Shown here: positions 1 through 8,331 of the stretch, piece after piece
Layout: the number at the start of each line of letters is the position of its first letter
Position numbering within the stretch: position 1 is the stretch's first letter
DNA from: JBAXPV01 sp037132075
Lineage (GTDB): Bacteria; Bacteroidota; Bacteroidia; Bacteroidales; CAIXZF01
DNA length: 64,000 nt
Reading direction: 5' to 3'
Assembly (NCBI GenBank): GCA_037132075.1
Contig: JBAXPV010000005.1
Span: 77,064-141,063 of the forward strand
Translations under genes and position numbers: made by a program
The notes under the pieces: model-generated
Seen by the model: the letters and a program-made list of their open reading frames with translations, nothing else
Told to the model about the DNA's origin: nothing
Database searches by the model: none

Positions 1-708
1 GCGATCTTCCCACGCAAATCTGAGGATGTCGCTAAACTGATTTTCGATGCCCGTTGCGACCAAAACCTGGCCGTTTACCTGTTGAAACACGAAATTAAAC
101 ACATGGGTAAAAAGGCCATCATGGCCACGACACCTGTGATGCGTAGCATCTTACAAATTGCCTCTGAATACCAGGTGATCCAGGAGGATCTTGTGATCCT
201 TGGCATCAGTCCGGAAGGGACCTATGTCGAGATTGCAGATTTTGCTGCCATGGAAACCTACCTGAAACGTCAGGATTTCGGCATTCCTGCTAAAGATCAG
301 GAGATCCTGGAAAAACTTGATGGCATGACCCTCGAAGGACGCTGGGATTTCTGGCTTGAACAACTGAGCCCATGTTTTAAATGCTATGCATGCCGTGCTT
401 CCTGCCCGATGTGTTATTGCACCCGTTGCTTTGTAGAAGTTAATGCACCGCAGTGGATCCCTATTGCTGCCAACGAGCTTGGCAATGTAGAATGGCACAT
501 CTTACGCGCCATGCACCTGGCCGGGCGTTGTATCAATTGCGGGGAATGTGGCCGTGCCTGCCCATTGGAGATCCCCATTCATCTCCTCACTTTCAAAGGA
601 GTTGAAGATGTGAAAAAAGATTTTGGTGTGGTAGCCGGAACCAGCGCAAGCATGGAATCCCTGCTGTCATCCTACAAAGCCGACGACAAAGAAAATTTCA
701 TCCGCTAA
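1..708 (+). CDS. 4Fe-4S dicluster electron-transfer subunit (Flox/Hdr-associated type), 5' truncated
   Basis: The frame is open from base 1, so the start lies outside the window; the first internal Met is at 106. The visible 235 residues have an N-terminal alpha/beta region without cysteines, then two cysteine groups: a dense first one (CFKCYACRASCP followed by CYCTRC) and a classic ferredoxin-like second one (CINCGECGRACP). Together these could bind two 4Fe-4S clusters. The stop is 3 bp before the next gene, which is also a multi-cluster protein, followed by an FAD/NAD(P) reductase. This trio matches the layout of flavin oxidoreductase (FloxABCD) or sulfhydrogenase beta/gamma modules that pass electrons from NADH to a heterodisulfide-reductase-like complex. 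The exact subunit name is an inference; HdrA or MvhD-type partners would be expected just upstream, outside the window. Confidence 0.75.
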   Translation, partial: AIFPRKSEDVAKLIFDARCDQNLAVYLLKHEIKHMGKKAIMATTPVMRSILQIASEYQVIQEDLVILGISPEGTYVEIADFAAMETYLKRQDFGIPAKDQEILEKLDGMTLEGRWDFWLEQLSPCFKCYACRASCPMCYCTRCFVEVNAPQWIPIAANELGNVEWHILRAMHLAGRCINCGECGRACPLEIPIHLLTFKGVEDVKKDFGVVAGTSASMESLLSSYKADDKENFIR

Positions 709-711
709 GCC

Positions 712-1725
712 ATGGAAATCGAAAAAAGATCACTTAGCAAAGCTTCCCTCGAGAAACTCATCGAACAGCTCAATGGCAACGGCACATTGGTTATTGGCCC
801 GCAAAAGAAAGACAATCTAGTCGTTTTCGAACCCCTGCACAGCGTAGCGGAGATGACCGACGAATATATAGTCACAACCCAGTCACCCAAGAGTGTTGCT
901 TTCCCAAAAATCGAACGACTTTTTAACTATACGGTCACACAGTTTTTTGTTGACCAGGTAGCTCCCGTTCAAAACTTCCCTGAAATCGTTTTGATTGGTG
1001 CCCGCCCTTGCGATGCTGCAGGATTCGACAGCCTCACCGCTATCTTTACCTGGGACACCAAGGATGAACTGTATATTGAACGGCTGAAACGTACGACCAT
1101 CATCGGAATGAGCTGTGGCTCACATGACGATGCCTGTTTCTGCACCTCAGTGAATGGCCATCCCGGCAGCACTCACGGAAGCGATATCTTGCTGACCCGA
1201 ATTACCAACGGAGACTATATCGCAGAAATCGTGACCGAAAAGGGTAAAGCCATTTATGAGAAATACCCCGGCATCTTCGGTGCTGACATGGGCGATGATA
1301 AATCGAAGTTTTTAACAGATGTCCCTGTGAAATTCAATGCAGAAGAGACTGTAAAAAAAGCCACCGGCATGTTTGATCATCCGATCTGGCTCGAACAGTC
1401 ATTGCGTTGTATCGGATGCGGTGCCTGTGCCTACGTCTGTCCAACCTGTGCGTGTTTCGACATCCAGGATGAATCAGCAGGTAGCAAAGGACATCGGGTT
1501 CGTTGCTGGGACAGTTGCGGCTTCGGACTCTTTACCTTACACACTTCCGGACATAATCCCCGCGAAGTCCAGAGCCAGCGCTGGCGTCAGCGTGTTCTGC
1601 ACAAATTCAGTTACATGCCCGACCGCCTGAACCTCGTCGGTTGTGTAGGCTGTGGCCGCTGCAGCCGTGCCTGTCCGGTCGACATGAATCTCAGTGAACA
1701 TATGGTTAGCATTTCGGAGGCATAA
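712..1725 (+). CDS. 4Fe-4S dicluster protein, sulfhydrogenase beta / AsrA / FloxB-like
   Basis: A 337-residue protein starting at ATG 712, 3 bp after the preceding stop. The N-terminal two thirds resemble the sulfhydrogenase beta / anaerobic sulfite reductase A family, including a RPCDAAGFDSL segment and a cysteine pair in SCGSHDDACFC. The C-terminal third carries two ferredoxin-type sets, CIGCGACAYVCPTCAC and CVGCGRCSRACPVD. Such proteins relay electrons between a flavin NAD(P)H dehydrogenase subunit (the next gene) and a catalytic partner. No hydrogenase or sulfite reductase large subunit is visible here, so a role in an Hdr/Flox-type complex is more likely than sulfhydrogenase proper, but that is inferred from context only. 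Confidence 0.8.
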   Translation: MEIEKRSLSKASLEKLIEQLNGNGTLVIGPQKKDNLVVFEPLHSVAEMTDEYIVTTQSPKSVAFPKIERLFNYTVTQFFVDQVAPVQNFPEIVLIGARPCDAAGFDSLTAIFTWDTKDELYIERLKRTTIIGMSCGSHDDACFCTSVNGHPGSTHGSDILLTRITNGDYIAEIVTEKGKAIYEKYPGIFGADMGDDKSKFLTDVPVKFNAEETVKKATGMFDHPIWLEQSLRCIGCGACAYVCPTCACFDIQDESAGSKGHRVRCWDSCGFGLFTLHTSGHNPREVQSQRWRQRVLHKFSYMPDRLNLVGCVGCGRCSRACPVDMNLSEHMVSISEA

Positions 1726-1726
1726 C

Positions 1727-2566
1727 ATGGAAAACGACAATATCTATATTCCCTACCAGATGAAGATCGAAAAGGTGACCATTGAGGCGCCTTTCGTTAA
1801 AACATTTCGCCTTCGCTTTATCAATGAAGAAGAAGGAAAACAATTTTCATTCAAAGCCGGTCAGTTCGGCGAATATTCAGCCTTTGGAGAAGGAGAATCC
1901 ACCTTCTGTATTGCCTCCTCCCCTACCCGTGAAGGATATATTGAATGTACCTTTCGCCAGGCAGGTCGTGTGACTTCAGCCCTTGCAGGACTGGATGTCG
2001 GGGATACCGTAGGTTTCCGCGGACCTTACGGTAATGTATTCCCTATCGAAGAATGGTATGGCAAGAGCCTTATCTTCATCGCCGGAGGAATTGCCTTACC
2101 ACCAATGCGTTGCGTCATCTGGAACTGCCTTGATCTCAGGGATAAATTTAAAGACATCACCATCTTATATGGTGCCCGTTCTGTCGAAGACCTGGTTTAC
2201 AAAGACGAACTTGAAGAATGGAAGGCTCGTCCTGACGTAAATCTCGTCACAACTGTCGACCCGGGCGGAGAAACTCCCGAATGGACAGGCGAAATTGGCT
2301 TCGTACCGACAATTTTGGACAAAATCGCACCCAAGTCCGAAAATACCATCGCAATCGTCTGTGGCCCTCCTGTGATGATCAAATATACCTTCCCTGTTTT
2401 GGAAAAATACGGATTTGGCGACAAAGCGGTCTTCACTACCTTGGAAAACCGCATGAAATGTGGCTTTGGCAAATGTGGTCGTTGTAATATCGGGAAAGTC
2501 TTTGTATGTAAAGATGGTCCTGTATTTACACTGGAGCAGATGAAAGCGCTGCCACAGGAATTTTAG
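1727..2566 (+). CDS. FAD/NAD(P)-binding oxidoreductase, sulfhydrogenase gamma / FloxA-like
   Basis: A 279-residue ferredoxin-reductase-fold protein. The start is ATG 1727, 1 bp after the upstream stop, with GGAGG at 1716-1720 at good spacing; the frame is open further upstream but that would overlap the previous gene. The N-terminal FAD domain carries GQFGEYSAFGEGESTFCIAS, the central NAD domain has FIAGGIALPPMR and CGPPVMI, and the C-terminus has the 2Fe-2S cysteines MKCGFGKCGRC...C typical of PyrK / sulfhydrogenase gamma / AsrB proteins. It is the likely NAD(P)H-oxidising entry point of the three-gene module. No terminator is obvious after the gene. Confidence 0.85.
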   Translation: MENDNIYIPYQMKIEKVTIEAPFVKTFRLRFINEEEGKQFSFKAGQFGEYSAFGEGESTFCIASSPTREGYIECTFRQAGRVTSALAGLDVGDTVGFRGPYGNVFPIEEWYGKSLIFIAGGIALPPMRCVIWNCLDLRDKFKDITILYGARSVEDLVYKDELEEWKARPDVNLVTTVDPGGETPEWTGEIGFVPTILDKIAPKSENTIAIVCGPPVMIKYTFPVLEKYGFGDKAVFTTLENRMKCGFGKCGRCNIGKVFVCKDGPVFTLEQMKALPQEF

Positions 2567-2610
2567 GAATATTTTGATTTTCACAGTTCGATCACTAATC
2601 CGGACTTTTC

Positions 2611-4653
2611 ATGCAAATTTTTAAAAAGAATCTTACGAAGGTGCTTAGTTGCGCTTTCGTTGTAATTGCCTTATTGACAAGCAATTCCTTATCTGCGCAA
2701 AACACGGCCGATGATTTCGGGACAGTCAAACCAGAAGATTTCTCTCTCAAAAACCTTACGGTTGACACCACAGCAGGCGCAGTCATCCTCTTTAATACCG
2801 GCTTGATTAAGTTCAGGGTAAACAACCAGTACAATGACCTGGACTATGTATATACGCGCAAAATGCGTATCCGCGTTCTGAGTAAAAAAGGGCTGAATTG
2901 GGCCAACCAGCATTTTCTATTGTATAAATCAGGTACACAAGAAGAAAAACTCATGGATCTGAAAGCCAGTACTTATAACCTGGTCAACCATGAAGTGGTG
3001 AGAGAAAAGATGAAAAGCGCGGCGGTATTCGAGGATGAACTTACTGCAGATTTTGTCAACCATAGCTTCACCTTACCAAATGTGGTGGAAGGCAGTATCC
3101 TGGAATTTTCTTTTACGGTATATTCCCCTTTTCTTTATCATCTGCCCGAATGGTATTTTCAATATGATGTACCCTGTGTTTACAGTGAAATGTCGGCCTG
3201 CCTGCCTGAGTTTTTCGAGTATAAATATGACATCAGAGGATACCTGCCGCTCAAAGATCCACAACGCGACAAATCAGATGAGACCTTTGTGTTTAAATAC
3301 AAAACCATGCCTTCCAATGGTGGCTTGGCAGAAACCGTTTCAGTCCCGGTAAAATCAAGAAGTACATGGATGTTATGGGTCATGAAAGACATTCCGGCTT
3401 TTAAGGCAGAAGCCTATGCCAACAATGAAAAGAATTACCTATCTGCACTGACTTTCGAACTTGCTTCTTTTCACATCGAAAACAACCCAATCCAGGTATT
3501 TAGCACCAACTGGGAGAAATTGAATAAGCGGCTTTTGGAAGAAGAAGATATCGGAAGACAGCTAAAAAACAGCAGGTTTTTATCTGATGAAGTTGACTTA
3601 ATCAAATCGAAAGCCAGCACAAAAAAGCAAATGGTGTTCATGGCCTATGAACGACTTCAGTTGAAAGTGAAATGTAACAATAAGCCTGGGATTTATCCAA
3701 AACAGCGTCTCAAAACTGTGTATTCTGAGGGTGTTGGCAATATCGCTGAAGTCAACCTCTTGTATGTGTTGCTGCTTCGGGAGTTAGGAATTAATGCAAA
3801 CCCTGTACTGATCAGCACCCGTTCGAATGGAATGCTCATGCCAGATGTTGCGAAACTGAGCCAGTTGAATTCCATTATCGTCCACATTCAACTTGACGAC
3901 CAGGAAATGCTGGCAGACCTCTCGCAAGACACCTATCCACCCGGTGTTGTGCCTGTTGAAGACATTAATGGCAATGGAATCAAGCTTGTTCCTGGCCCTG
4001 AACAAGATGTTAATCTTGGGAAGAATTCATTATTTGGAGAACTAAAGAACATCAGTATGGCCATGAACCCGGAAGGGGGCATGACTTGTACCGTGAATGA
4101 AAAATACCAGAAACAATCTGCGGCCATCATGCGTGCGCGGATTAAAAAAGAAAAAACGGAAAAGATCGTCAGTAGCCTGGAAGAACGTTTCCCCAATTGT
4201 GACATTGAAAATTACAAAGTTGACAATGCCGACAGTTTGTATCAGCCTTTGCTCGTAAATTATTCGGTGATACTTCCAAAGACCGGGAACAGCGCAATCA
4301 TGTATGTTGACCCATTTCTGATGGATTCTGAAAAAGACAATCCATTCCAACTGGAAAGCAGGCAATATCCTATCGATTTCATCTGCCCGACTGACGAGAC
4401 TTATATGTTTAACCTGACTGTCCCACAAGGTTATCAGGTCACGGAGAAGCCGGAATCGATTACGCTGGTAAGTCCTGACAATTCGGCCCAACTTATTTAT
4501 ACCTGCACCGAAATGAATGATGCTATTCATATCGTTTGCAGACTCAAATACACCCGGCCCGTTTTTGTTCCTTCTGAATATGGTGATATTAAAGAATTTG
4601 CCAAACAGGTATCCATCAAGAAGAATCAGAAAATCGTAATGAAAAAATTATAA
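2611..4653 (+). CDS. Secreted DUF3857 / transglutaminase-like protein, catalytic triad lost
   Basis: A 680-residue protein with a signal peptide (residues 1-30, hydrophobic core then SLSAQ), a DUF3857-like N-terminal beta domain and a transglutaminase-like region around residues 330-440. At the position where active relatives have the nucleophile (GxxDCKxK or similar) this protein reads GNIAE, with Ile378 in place of Cys. The FNHV histidine position reads LNSI (Ser421). Only the acidic position (Asp436) is kept. It is therefore probably a non-catalytic binding or scaffolding member. It lies 31 bp upstream of a paralogous protein with catalytic residues present, which suggests co-transcription and joint function in the periplasm or cell surface. 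Substrate unknown. Confidence 0.8.
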   Translation: MQIFKKNLTKVLSCAFVVIALLTSNSLSAQNTADDFGTVKPEDFSLKNLTVDTTAGAVILFNTGLIKFRVNNQYNDLDYVYTRKMRIRVLSKKGLNWANQHFLLYKSGTQEEKLMDLKASTYNLVNHEVVREKMKSAAVFEDELTADFVNHSFTLPNVVEGSILEFSFTVYSPFLYHLPEWYFQYDVPCVYSEMSACLPEFFEYKYDIRGYLPLKDPQRDKSDETFVFKYKTMPSNGGLAETVSVPVKSRSTWMLWVMKDIPAFKAEAYANNEKNYLSALTFELASFHIENNPIQVFSTNWEKLNKRLLEEEDIGRQLKNSRFLSDEVDLIKSKASTKKQMVFMAYERLQLKVKCNNKPGIYPKQRLKTVYSEGVGNIAEVNLLYVLLLRELGINANPVLISTRSNGMLMPDVAKLSQLNSIIVHIQLDDQEMLADLSQDTYPPGVVPVEDINGNGIKLVPGPEQDVNLGKNSLFGELKNISMAMNPEGGMTCTVNEKYQKQSAAIMRARIKKEKTEKIVSSLEERFPNCDIENYKVDNADSLYQPLLVNYSVILPKTGNSAIMYVDPFLMDSEKDNPFQLESRQYPIDFICPTDETYMFNLTVPQGYQVTEKPESITLVSPDNSAQLIYTCTEMNDAIHIVCRLKYTRPVFVPSEYGDIKEFAKQVSIKKNQKIVMKKL

Positions 4654-4684
4654 ATAAGAAGTTCAGGAATTTCCCAAACATAGG

Positions 4685-6601
4685 ATGCGTGCGATGACAG
4701 GGCTTTTTAAAACAATTTACCGCTACCTGATTTATAGCCTTTGTTTACTTCCAACGGTATCCATGGCTCAGAATTATCCTGTCAGTGATATCCCTGATTC
4801 CTTAGTGACAGGTTCGCATGCTGTTTTGCGGGAATATAATTGCAGTTTAAGTATTCATTCAGAAAGAAGTGCGCATCTGTCCTTTACCAGAGTAATTACT
4901 ATTTTCAATAAAGAAGCAGCCAATTATGCGGGTTTTGCTGCCTATTATGACAAATTTCACGCCATTCAAACGCTGCAGGCTGAAATCTATGACAAGAATG
5001 GGAAACGCGTGAAACACTTTTGGGACAGCGACTTTAAAGATATTGGAAACTTTGACCAGACGGCAATTTATTCCGATGTCAGGTACAAGTTAATGTTACC
5101 GGAATATTACGAGTATCCTTTTACCATTGCCTACCAATGGGAAATTGAATTACATGGCATTTTGTCATTCCCTGATTTTGAGCCAATTGAGTCCCCTGAA
5201 ATTTCGCTTCAATTGGCAAAATACACCCTTGAATACGAGCTTGAAGACAGTATTCGTATTAAAGAGTTAAATATAAAATCGCACCCACAGTGCAAAACAA
5301 TCAAAAACAAGAAAACAATTGAATGGACCATTTCAAACATCCCTGCAGTGCCTGAGGAAGACTATCAGCCTGATTTTTCGAATTTCATGCCTTGTATCAT
5401 CACTGCACCCAGGAAATTTGAGATTGATGGTTACCCGGGTGATATGAGTAGCTGGAAGACATTCGGACTGTGGAATTATAACTTAAAAAAGAACTTGGAC
5501 GGCATCTCGGAAGAAACAGCACAAAAGATCAAAGCGCTGACAGCCAATGGGACCCGAAGAGAGAAGATCGCTGCTGTTTACAAATTCATGCAATCACGGA
5601 CAAGATATGTGAATGTGATCCTTGGCATTGGCGGATGGAAACCGCTCAGCCCTGCCAAGGTTGACAAGCTGGGTTACGGTGATTGTAAAGCTTTGTCAGA
5701 ATATACCCATGCATTATTAGAAGCAGCCGGTATAAAATCTTTCTATACGCTGATTTATTCGGGGGCACAGAATCATCCCTTATTTACCGACTTCCCTTAT
5801 AATGGTTTTAATCACGTCATCATATGCGTACCTGACGCAAACGACAGTGTTTGGCTTGAATGCACCAATCCATACGTACCTGCTGGTTATTTGTTTTCAA
5901 CTACTTTAAGTCGCCATGCTTTGCTTGTTAATGAGGAAGGAGGGTATCTCGTTAAAATGCCCTCTATGGACTATGAACCGGCCGGAATATCAAGAAATGG
6001 GACAGTCAGTATTGACACTTCAGGCAATGCTAATGTTGAACTGACCAATAATTATCGCGGTGCACGCTTTCAAAAAAGACTTTCCTATTTGACCGGCACT
6101 AAAGAGGAAAACCGGACAGATCTGCTACAGGAGCTTTCGATGAACACCATGAAACTAATTGATTTTTCGTATGCAAACTCAGGCGAATCGATTCCTGTGA
6201 TTTGCGAAAAAATGTCACTCAGCATCTCAAGTTTTACAAATTCAACACCAGGACGATATCTTTTCAATCCTTTTTTAATCTCAGGGAATAAGAACACGGT
6301 ATTTTCGAAGAAAAAACGGGTCACGCCTTTGGAGATCCCCTTAGGTACTTATGAGAAAGATTCCTTGAAGATTCTCCTGCCGACTGGCTCACAAATTGAG
6401 TATTTGCCGGAAGCAAAAACTTTGGATTCCCCTATTGCTTCCTATAAATTATCCGTCACAAAAGTTGGAGACGCCTTGATTTACATCCGTTATCTGAAAA
6501 TCAAGCAGGGACTATATTCTCCAGAGCAATACAAAGAACTATGGCAGTTTTTCCGGAAAGTTAGTATGGGGGATGGAGAGAATATTGTGCTTAAGAAGTA
6601 A
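4685..6601 (+). CDS. Secreted DUF3857 / transglutaminase-like protein, catalytic residues present
   Basis: A 638-residue protein with a signal peptide (LCLLPTVSMAQ) followed by DUF3857 and a transglutaminase core. The start is ATG 4685; a second ATG nine bases on is an alternative. Cys334 in GYGDCKALSEY and His377 in FNHVIICV are the expected catalytic positions; the third, usually Asp in WLDPT, is Glu392 in WLECTN. This conservative change may still be functional. Family members are periplasmic or surface proteins, and some are thought to act as proteases or crosslinking enzymes, but no substrate can be named. It is the active-looking partner of the preceding gene. Confidence 0.82.
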   Translation: MRAMTGLFKTIYRYLIYSLCLLPTVSMAQNYPVSDIPDSLVTGSHAVLREYNCSLSIHSERSAHLSFTRVITIFNKEAANYAGFAAYYDKFHAIQTLQAEIYDKNGKRVKHFWDSDFKDIGNFDQTAIYSDVRYKLMLPEYYEYPFTIAYQWEIELHGILSFPDFEPIESPEISLQLAKYTLEYELEDSIRIKELNIKSHPQCKTIKNKKTIEWTISNIPAVPEEDYQPDFSNFMPCIITAPRKFEIDGYPGDMSSWKTFGLWNYNLKKNLDGISEETAQKIKALTANGTRREKIAAVYKFMQSRTRYVNVILGIGGWKPLSPAKVDKLGYGDCKALSEYTHALLEAAGIKSFYTLIYSGAQNHPLFTDFPYNGFNHVIICVPDANDSVWLECTNPYVPAGYLFSTTLSRHALLVNEEGGYLVKMPSMDYEPAGISRNGTVSIDTSGNANVELTNNYRGARFQKRLSYLTGTKEENRTDLLQELSMNTMKLIDFSYANSGESIPVICEKMSLSISSFTNSTPGRYLFNPFLISGNKNTVFSKKKRVTPLEIPLGTYEKDSLKILLPTGSQIEYLPEAKTLDSPIASYKLSVTKVGDALIYIRYLKIKQGLYSPEQYKELWQFFRKVSMGDGENIVLKK

Positions 6602-6621
6602 TTTGTACACTTGCGCACAAG

Positions 6622-6699
6622 TTCGCATTTGCCCACGTGCTCATGCCCCACGAAAATTTTCGTGGGGCGTGACTACGTGGGCAGGTGGGCAGGTGCGAA
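6622..6699. repeat. Intergenic nested inverted repeat
   Basis: An inner perfect 24-bp palindrome (6645-6668, arms GCCCCACGAAAA and its complement) lies inside longer imperfect arms, TTCGCATTTGCCCACGT at 6622-6638 and a GC-rich arm at 6675-6699 ending TGCGAA. It could form a strong hairpin in RNA downstream of the transglutaminase genes. A different element with similar GCCCACCTGCCC wording occurs at 30282-30382. Confidence 0.7.
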
Positions 6700-6739
6700 G
6701 ATTTCACATGTTAAGTTAAACATGATTTTGGTTCACGAA

Positions 6740-6769
6740 AAAAGGGTGTCGCAACGCGAACACCCTTTT
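6740..6769. terminator. Bidirectional hairpin terminator
   Basis: AAAAGGGTGT (6740-6749) and ACACCCTTTT (6760-6769) form a 10-bp stem with a 10-nt loop. The A/T tails on both sides make it usable in both directions: it ends the small minus-strand gene at 6793 and could stop read-through from the 4685 gene. Confidence 0.7.
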
Positions 6770-6792
6770 GTTCATAAGTGCTTGTATGTGAA

Positions 6793-6990
6793 TTACTTCA
6801 CCTCGATTACCAGGCCGTTTTTGATGGCCTCGGCAGCAGTGTCTTTGGAAATGATGGCACTCATTTTGTTACCATTCTTATCCTGACCTTTTAAAATAAA
6901 GCCACCTTTTGCTGTTTTAGCAAGTTCTGGCTTTCCGGCGAAAGGAACATTTTTTTCCTTCGTCTTTAGGCAATACGCTGTTAATTCCAT
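6793..6990 (-). CDS. Small conserved-looking protein, possible zinc-ribbon relative that lost cysteines
   Basis: A 65-residue protein supported by its own promoter upstream and a terminator hairpin downstream. It begins MELTAYCLKTKEK and has GGFILKGQDKNGNKM in the middle. The layout recalls short DUF5679-type zinc ribbons (YCVKCKxK ... KGxCPxCGxK), but here the second Cys of the first knuckle is Thr and the second knuckle is QDKNG, so metal binding is unlikely. No signal peptide or membrane segment. The family link is tentative and its function is unknown. Confidence 0.6.
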   Translation of the reverse strand: MELTAYCLKTKEKNVPFAGKPELAKTAKGGFILKGQDKNGNKMSAIISKDTAAEAIKNGLVIEVK

Positions 6991-7019
6991 ATGTTTATTC
7001 GTTCTTGATTAATATAAAA

Positions 7020-7051
7020 CAAAGGTATATTATTATTTACAGGCTAAACAA
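7020..7051 (-). promoter_or_regulatory. Bacteroidota-type promoter for the 6793-6990 gene
   Basis: Read on the minus strand, TTG (7049-7051) is followed after 21 bp by TACCTTTG (7020-7027), matching the TTTG-N19-21-TAnnTTTG consensus. The -7 box lies 30 bp before the ATG. Confidence 0.65.
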
Positions 7052-7186
7052 GTTTAATATTTTTTATTTTGAACACCTTTTGTCCTGTTTTGTTAATACT
7101 AATAACACTGGTCTTACACATGCTTTAAATGAATGATGGCCCATGACCAAAACTACATTTAAACTTCAAATTAACTAATAACAAAT

Positions 7187-8275
7187 ATGAAAGAGTACAC
7201 TTTATTAAAGCCTGCTATGCTGGGTGCACTGGCACTGCAGAATCACATCGTAATGGCACCGATGACCCGTTGTAGGGCAATTGGTCATATTCCAAATGCG
7301 CTGATTGCTGAATATTACAAACAACGCTCCGGCGCAGGCCTGATCATCACAGAAGGGACTTCCCCTGCCCCAAACGGGCTTGGATATGCCCGGATACCCG
7401 GCATATACAGCCCGGCCCAGGTAGCTGGCTGGAAAGAAGTCACTGATACAGTTCATGAAAATGGCGGGAAGATATTTGTTCAGTTAATGCATACAGGTCG
7501 TATCAGTCATCCGCTGAATATGCCCGAAGGCGCCCGAATCTTAGCACCTTCAGCAGTGAAACCAGCTGGCCAGATGTGGACTGACCAGGAGATGATGCAG
7601 GATTTTCCTGTTCCGAAAGAAATGTCACTCAGTGAACTGGAGCTCACCAAACATTCATTTGTTGCTTCTGCTATTAATGCTATGGAAGCCGGGTTTGACG
7701 GAGTTGAACTGCATAGTGCCAACGGATACCTGCTTGAGCAGTTTTTATCACCTGTGAGCAATATCCGGACCGATAATTACGGTGGCAGTATTGAAAACCG
7801 TTGTCGTTTTGTGCTGGAAGTTACTGCTGCTGTTGCCAATGCTATTGGAAAAGAAAGAACGGCAATCCGTCTTTCGCCTTATGGTGTTGCCAGCGACATG
7901 CCCCATTACCCGGAAATTGATGCTACCTATGATTATTTGTCAAAAGAGCTTGACAAACTTGACATCGCTTATATACATATTGTTGATCATTCTGCAATGG
8001 GTGCTCCTCCAGTCCCCGTGGAAATCAAAAAAATGATCCGGAAGAATTTCCATAACACGATAATCCTCGCGGGAGGCTATAGCAAAGAGAGCGCAGAATC
8101 GGACCTGGAAAGCGGGTTGGGCGACCTTGTAGCTTTTGGGCGTCCCTTTATCAACAATCCTGACCTGGTTTCTCGTTTTAGCAATAACCAGGAACTCTCA
8201 GCTGACTTAAAGATGGATTTGTTTTATGGCGCTGATGAAAAAGGATATACTGACTATCCGGTATCCCGGAATTAA
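7187..8275 (+). CDS. Old Yellow Enzyme family NADH:flavin oxidoreductase / alkene reductase
   Basis: A 362-residue TIM-barrel FMN enzyme of usual length for the NemA/OPR branch. Visible landmarks are the N-terminal MAPMTRCRA, GLIITEGT, the FMN-contacting FVQLMHTGRISH, the HSANGYLLEQFLSP segment with NIRTDNYGGSIENR, and the C-terminal phosphate-binding FGRPFINNPDL. Members reduce the C=C bond of activated alkenes using NAD(P)H and FMN in the cytosol. It stands alone, with a 12-bp stem terminator immediately after it. Confidence 0.9.
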   Translation: MKEYTLLKPAMLGALALQNHIVMAPMTRCRAIGHIPNALIAEYYKQRSGAGLIITEGTSPAPNGLGYARIPGIYSPAQVAGWKEVTDTVHENGGKIFVQLMHTGRISHPLNMPEGARILAPSAVKPAGQMWTDQEMMQDFPVPKEMSLSELELTKHSFVASAINAMEAGFDGVELHSANGYLLEQFLSPVSNIRTDNYGGSIENRCRFVLEVTAAVANAIGKERTAIRLSPYGVASDMPHYPEIDATYDYLSKELDKLDIAYIHIVDHSAMGAPPVPVEIKKMIRKNFHNTIILAGGYSKESAESDLESGLGDLVAFGRPFINNPDLVSRFSNNQELSADLKMDLFYGADEKGYTDYPVSRN

Positions 8276-8288
8276 TTGTGCTTGCTTT

Positions 8289-8321
8289 GCCGACACTGGT
8301 TTTTCGCAGACCAGTGTCGGC
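8289..8321 (+). terminator. Rho-independent terminator after the OYE gene
   Basis: GCCGACACTGGT (8289-8300) pairs perfectly with ACCAGTGTCGGC (8310-8321) across a 9-nt loop, followed by an AT-rich tail. It may also serve the convergent minus-strand gene that ends at 8332. Confidence 0.75.
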
Positions 8322-8331
8322 ATTACATATT

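Noticed and set aside
6611..6886. Plus-strand ORF of 91 codons after the transglutaminase genes
   Set aside because: Runs through an inverted repeat and a terminator and is antisense to the better-supported 6793-6990 gene.
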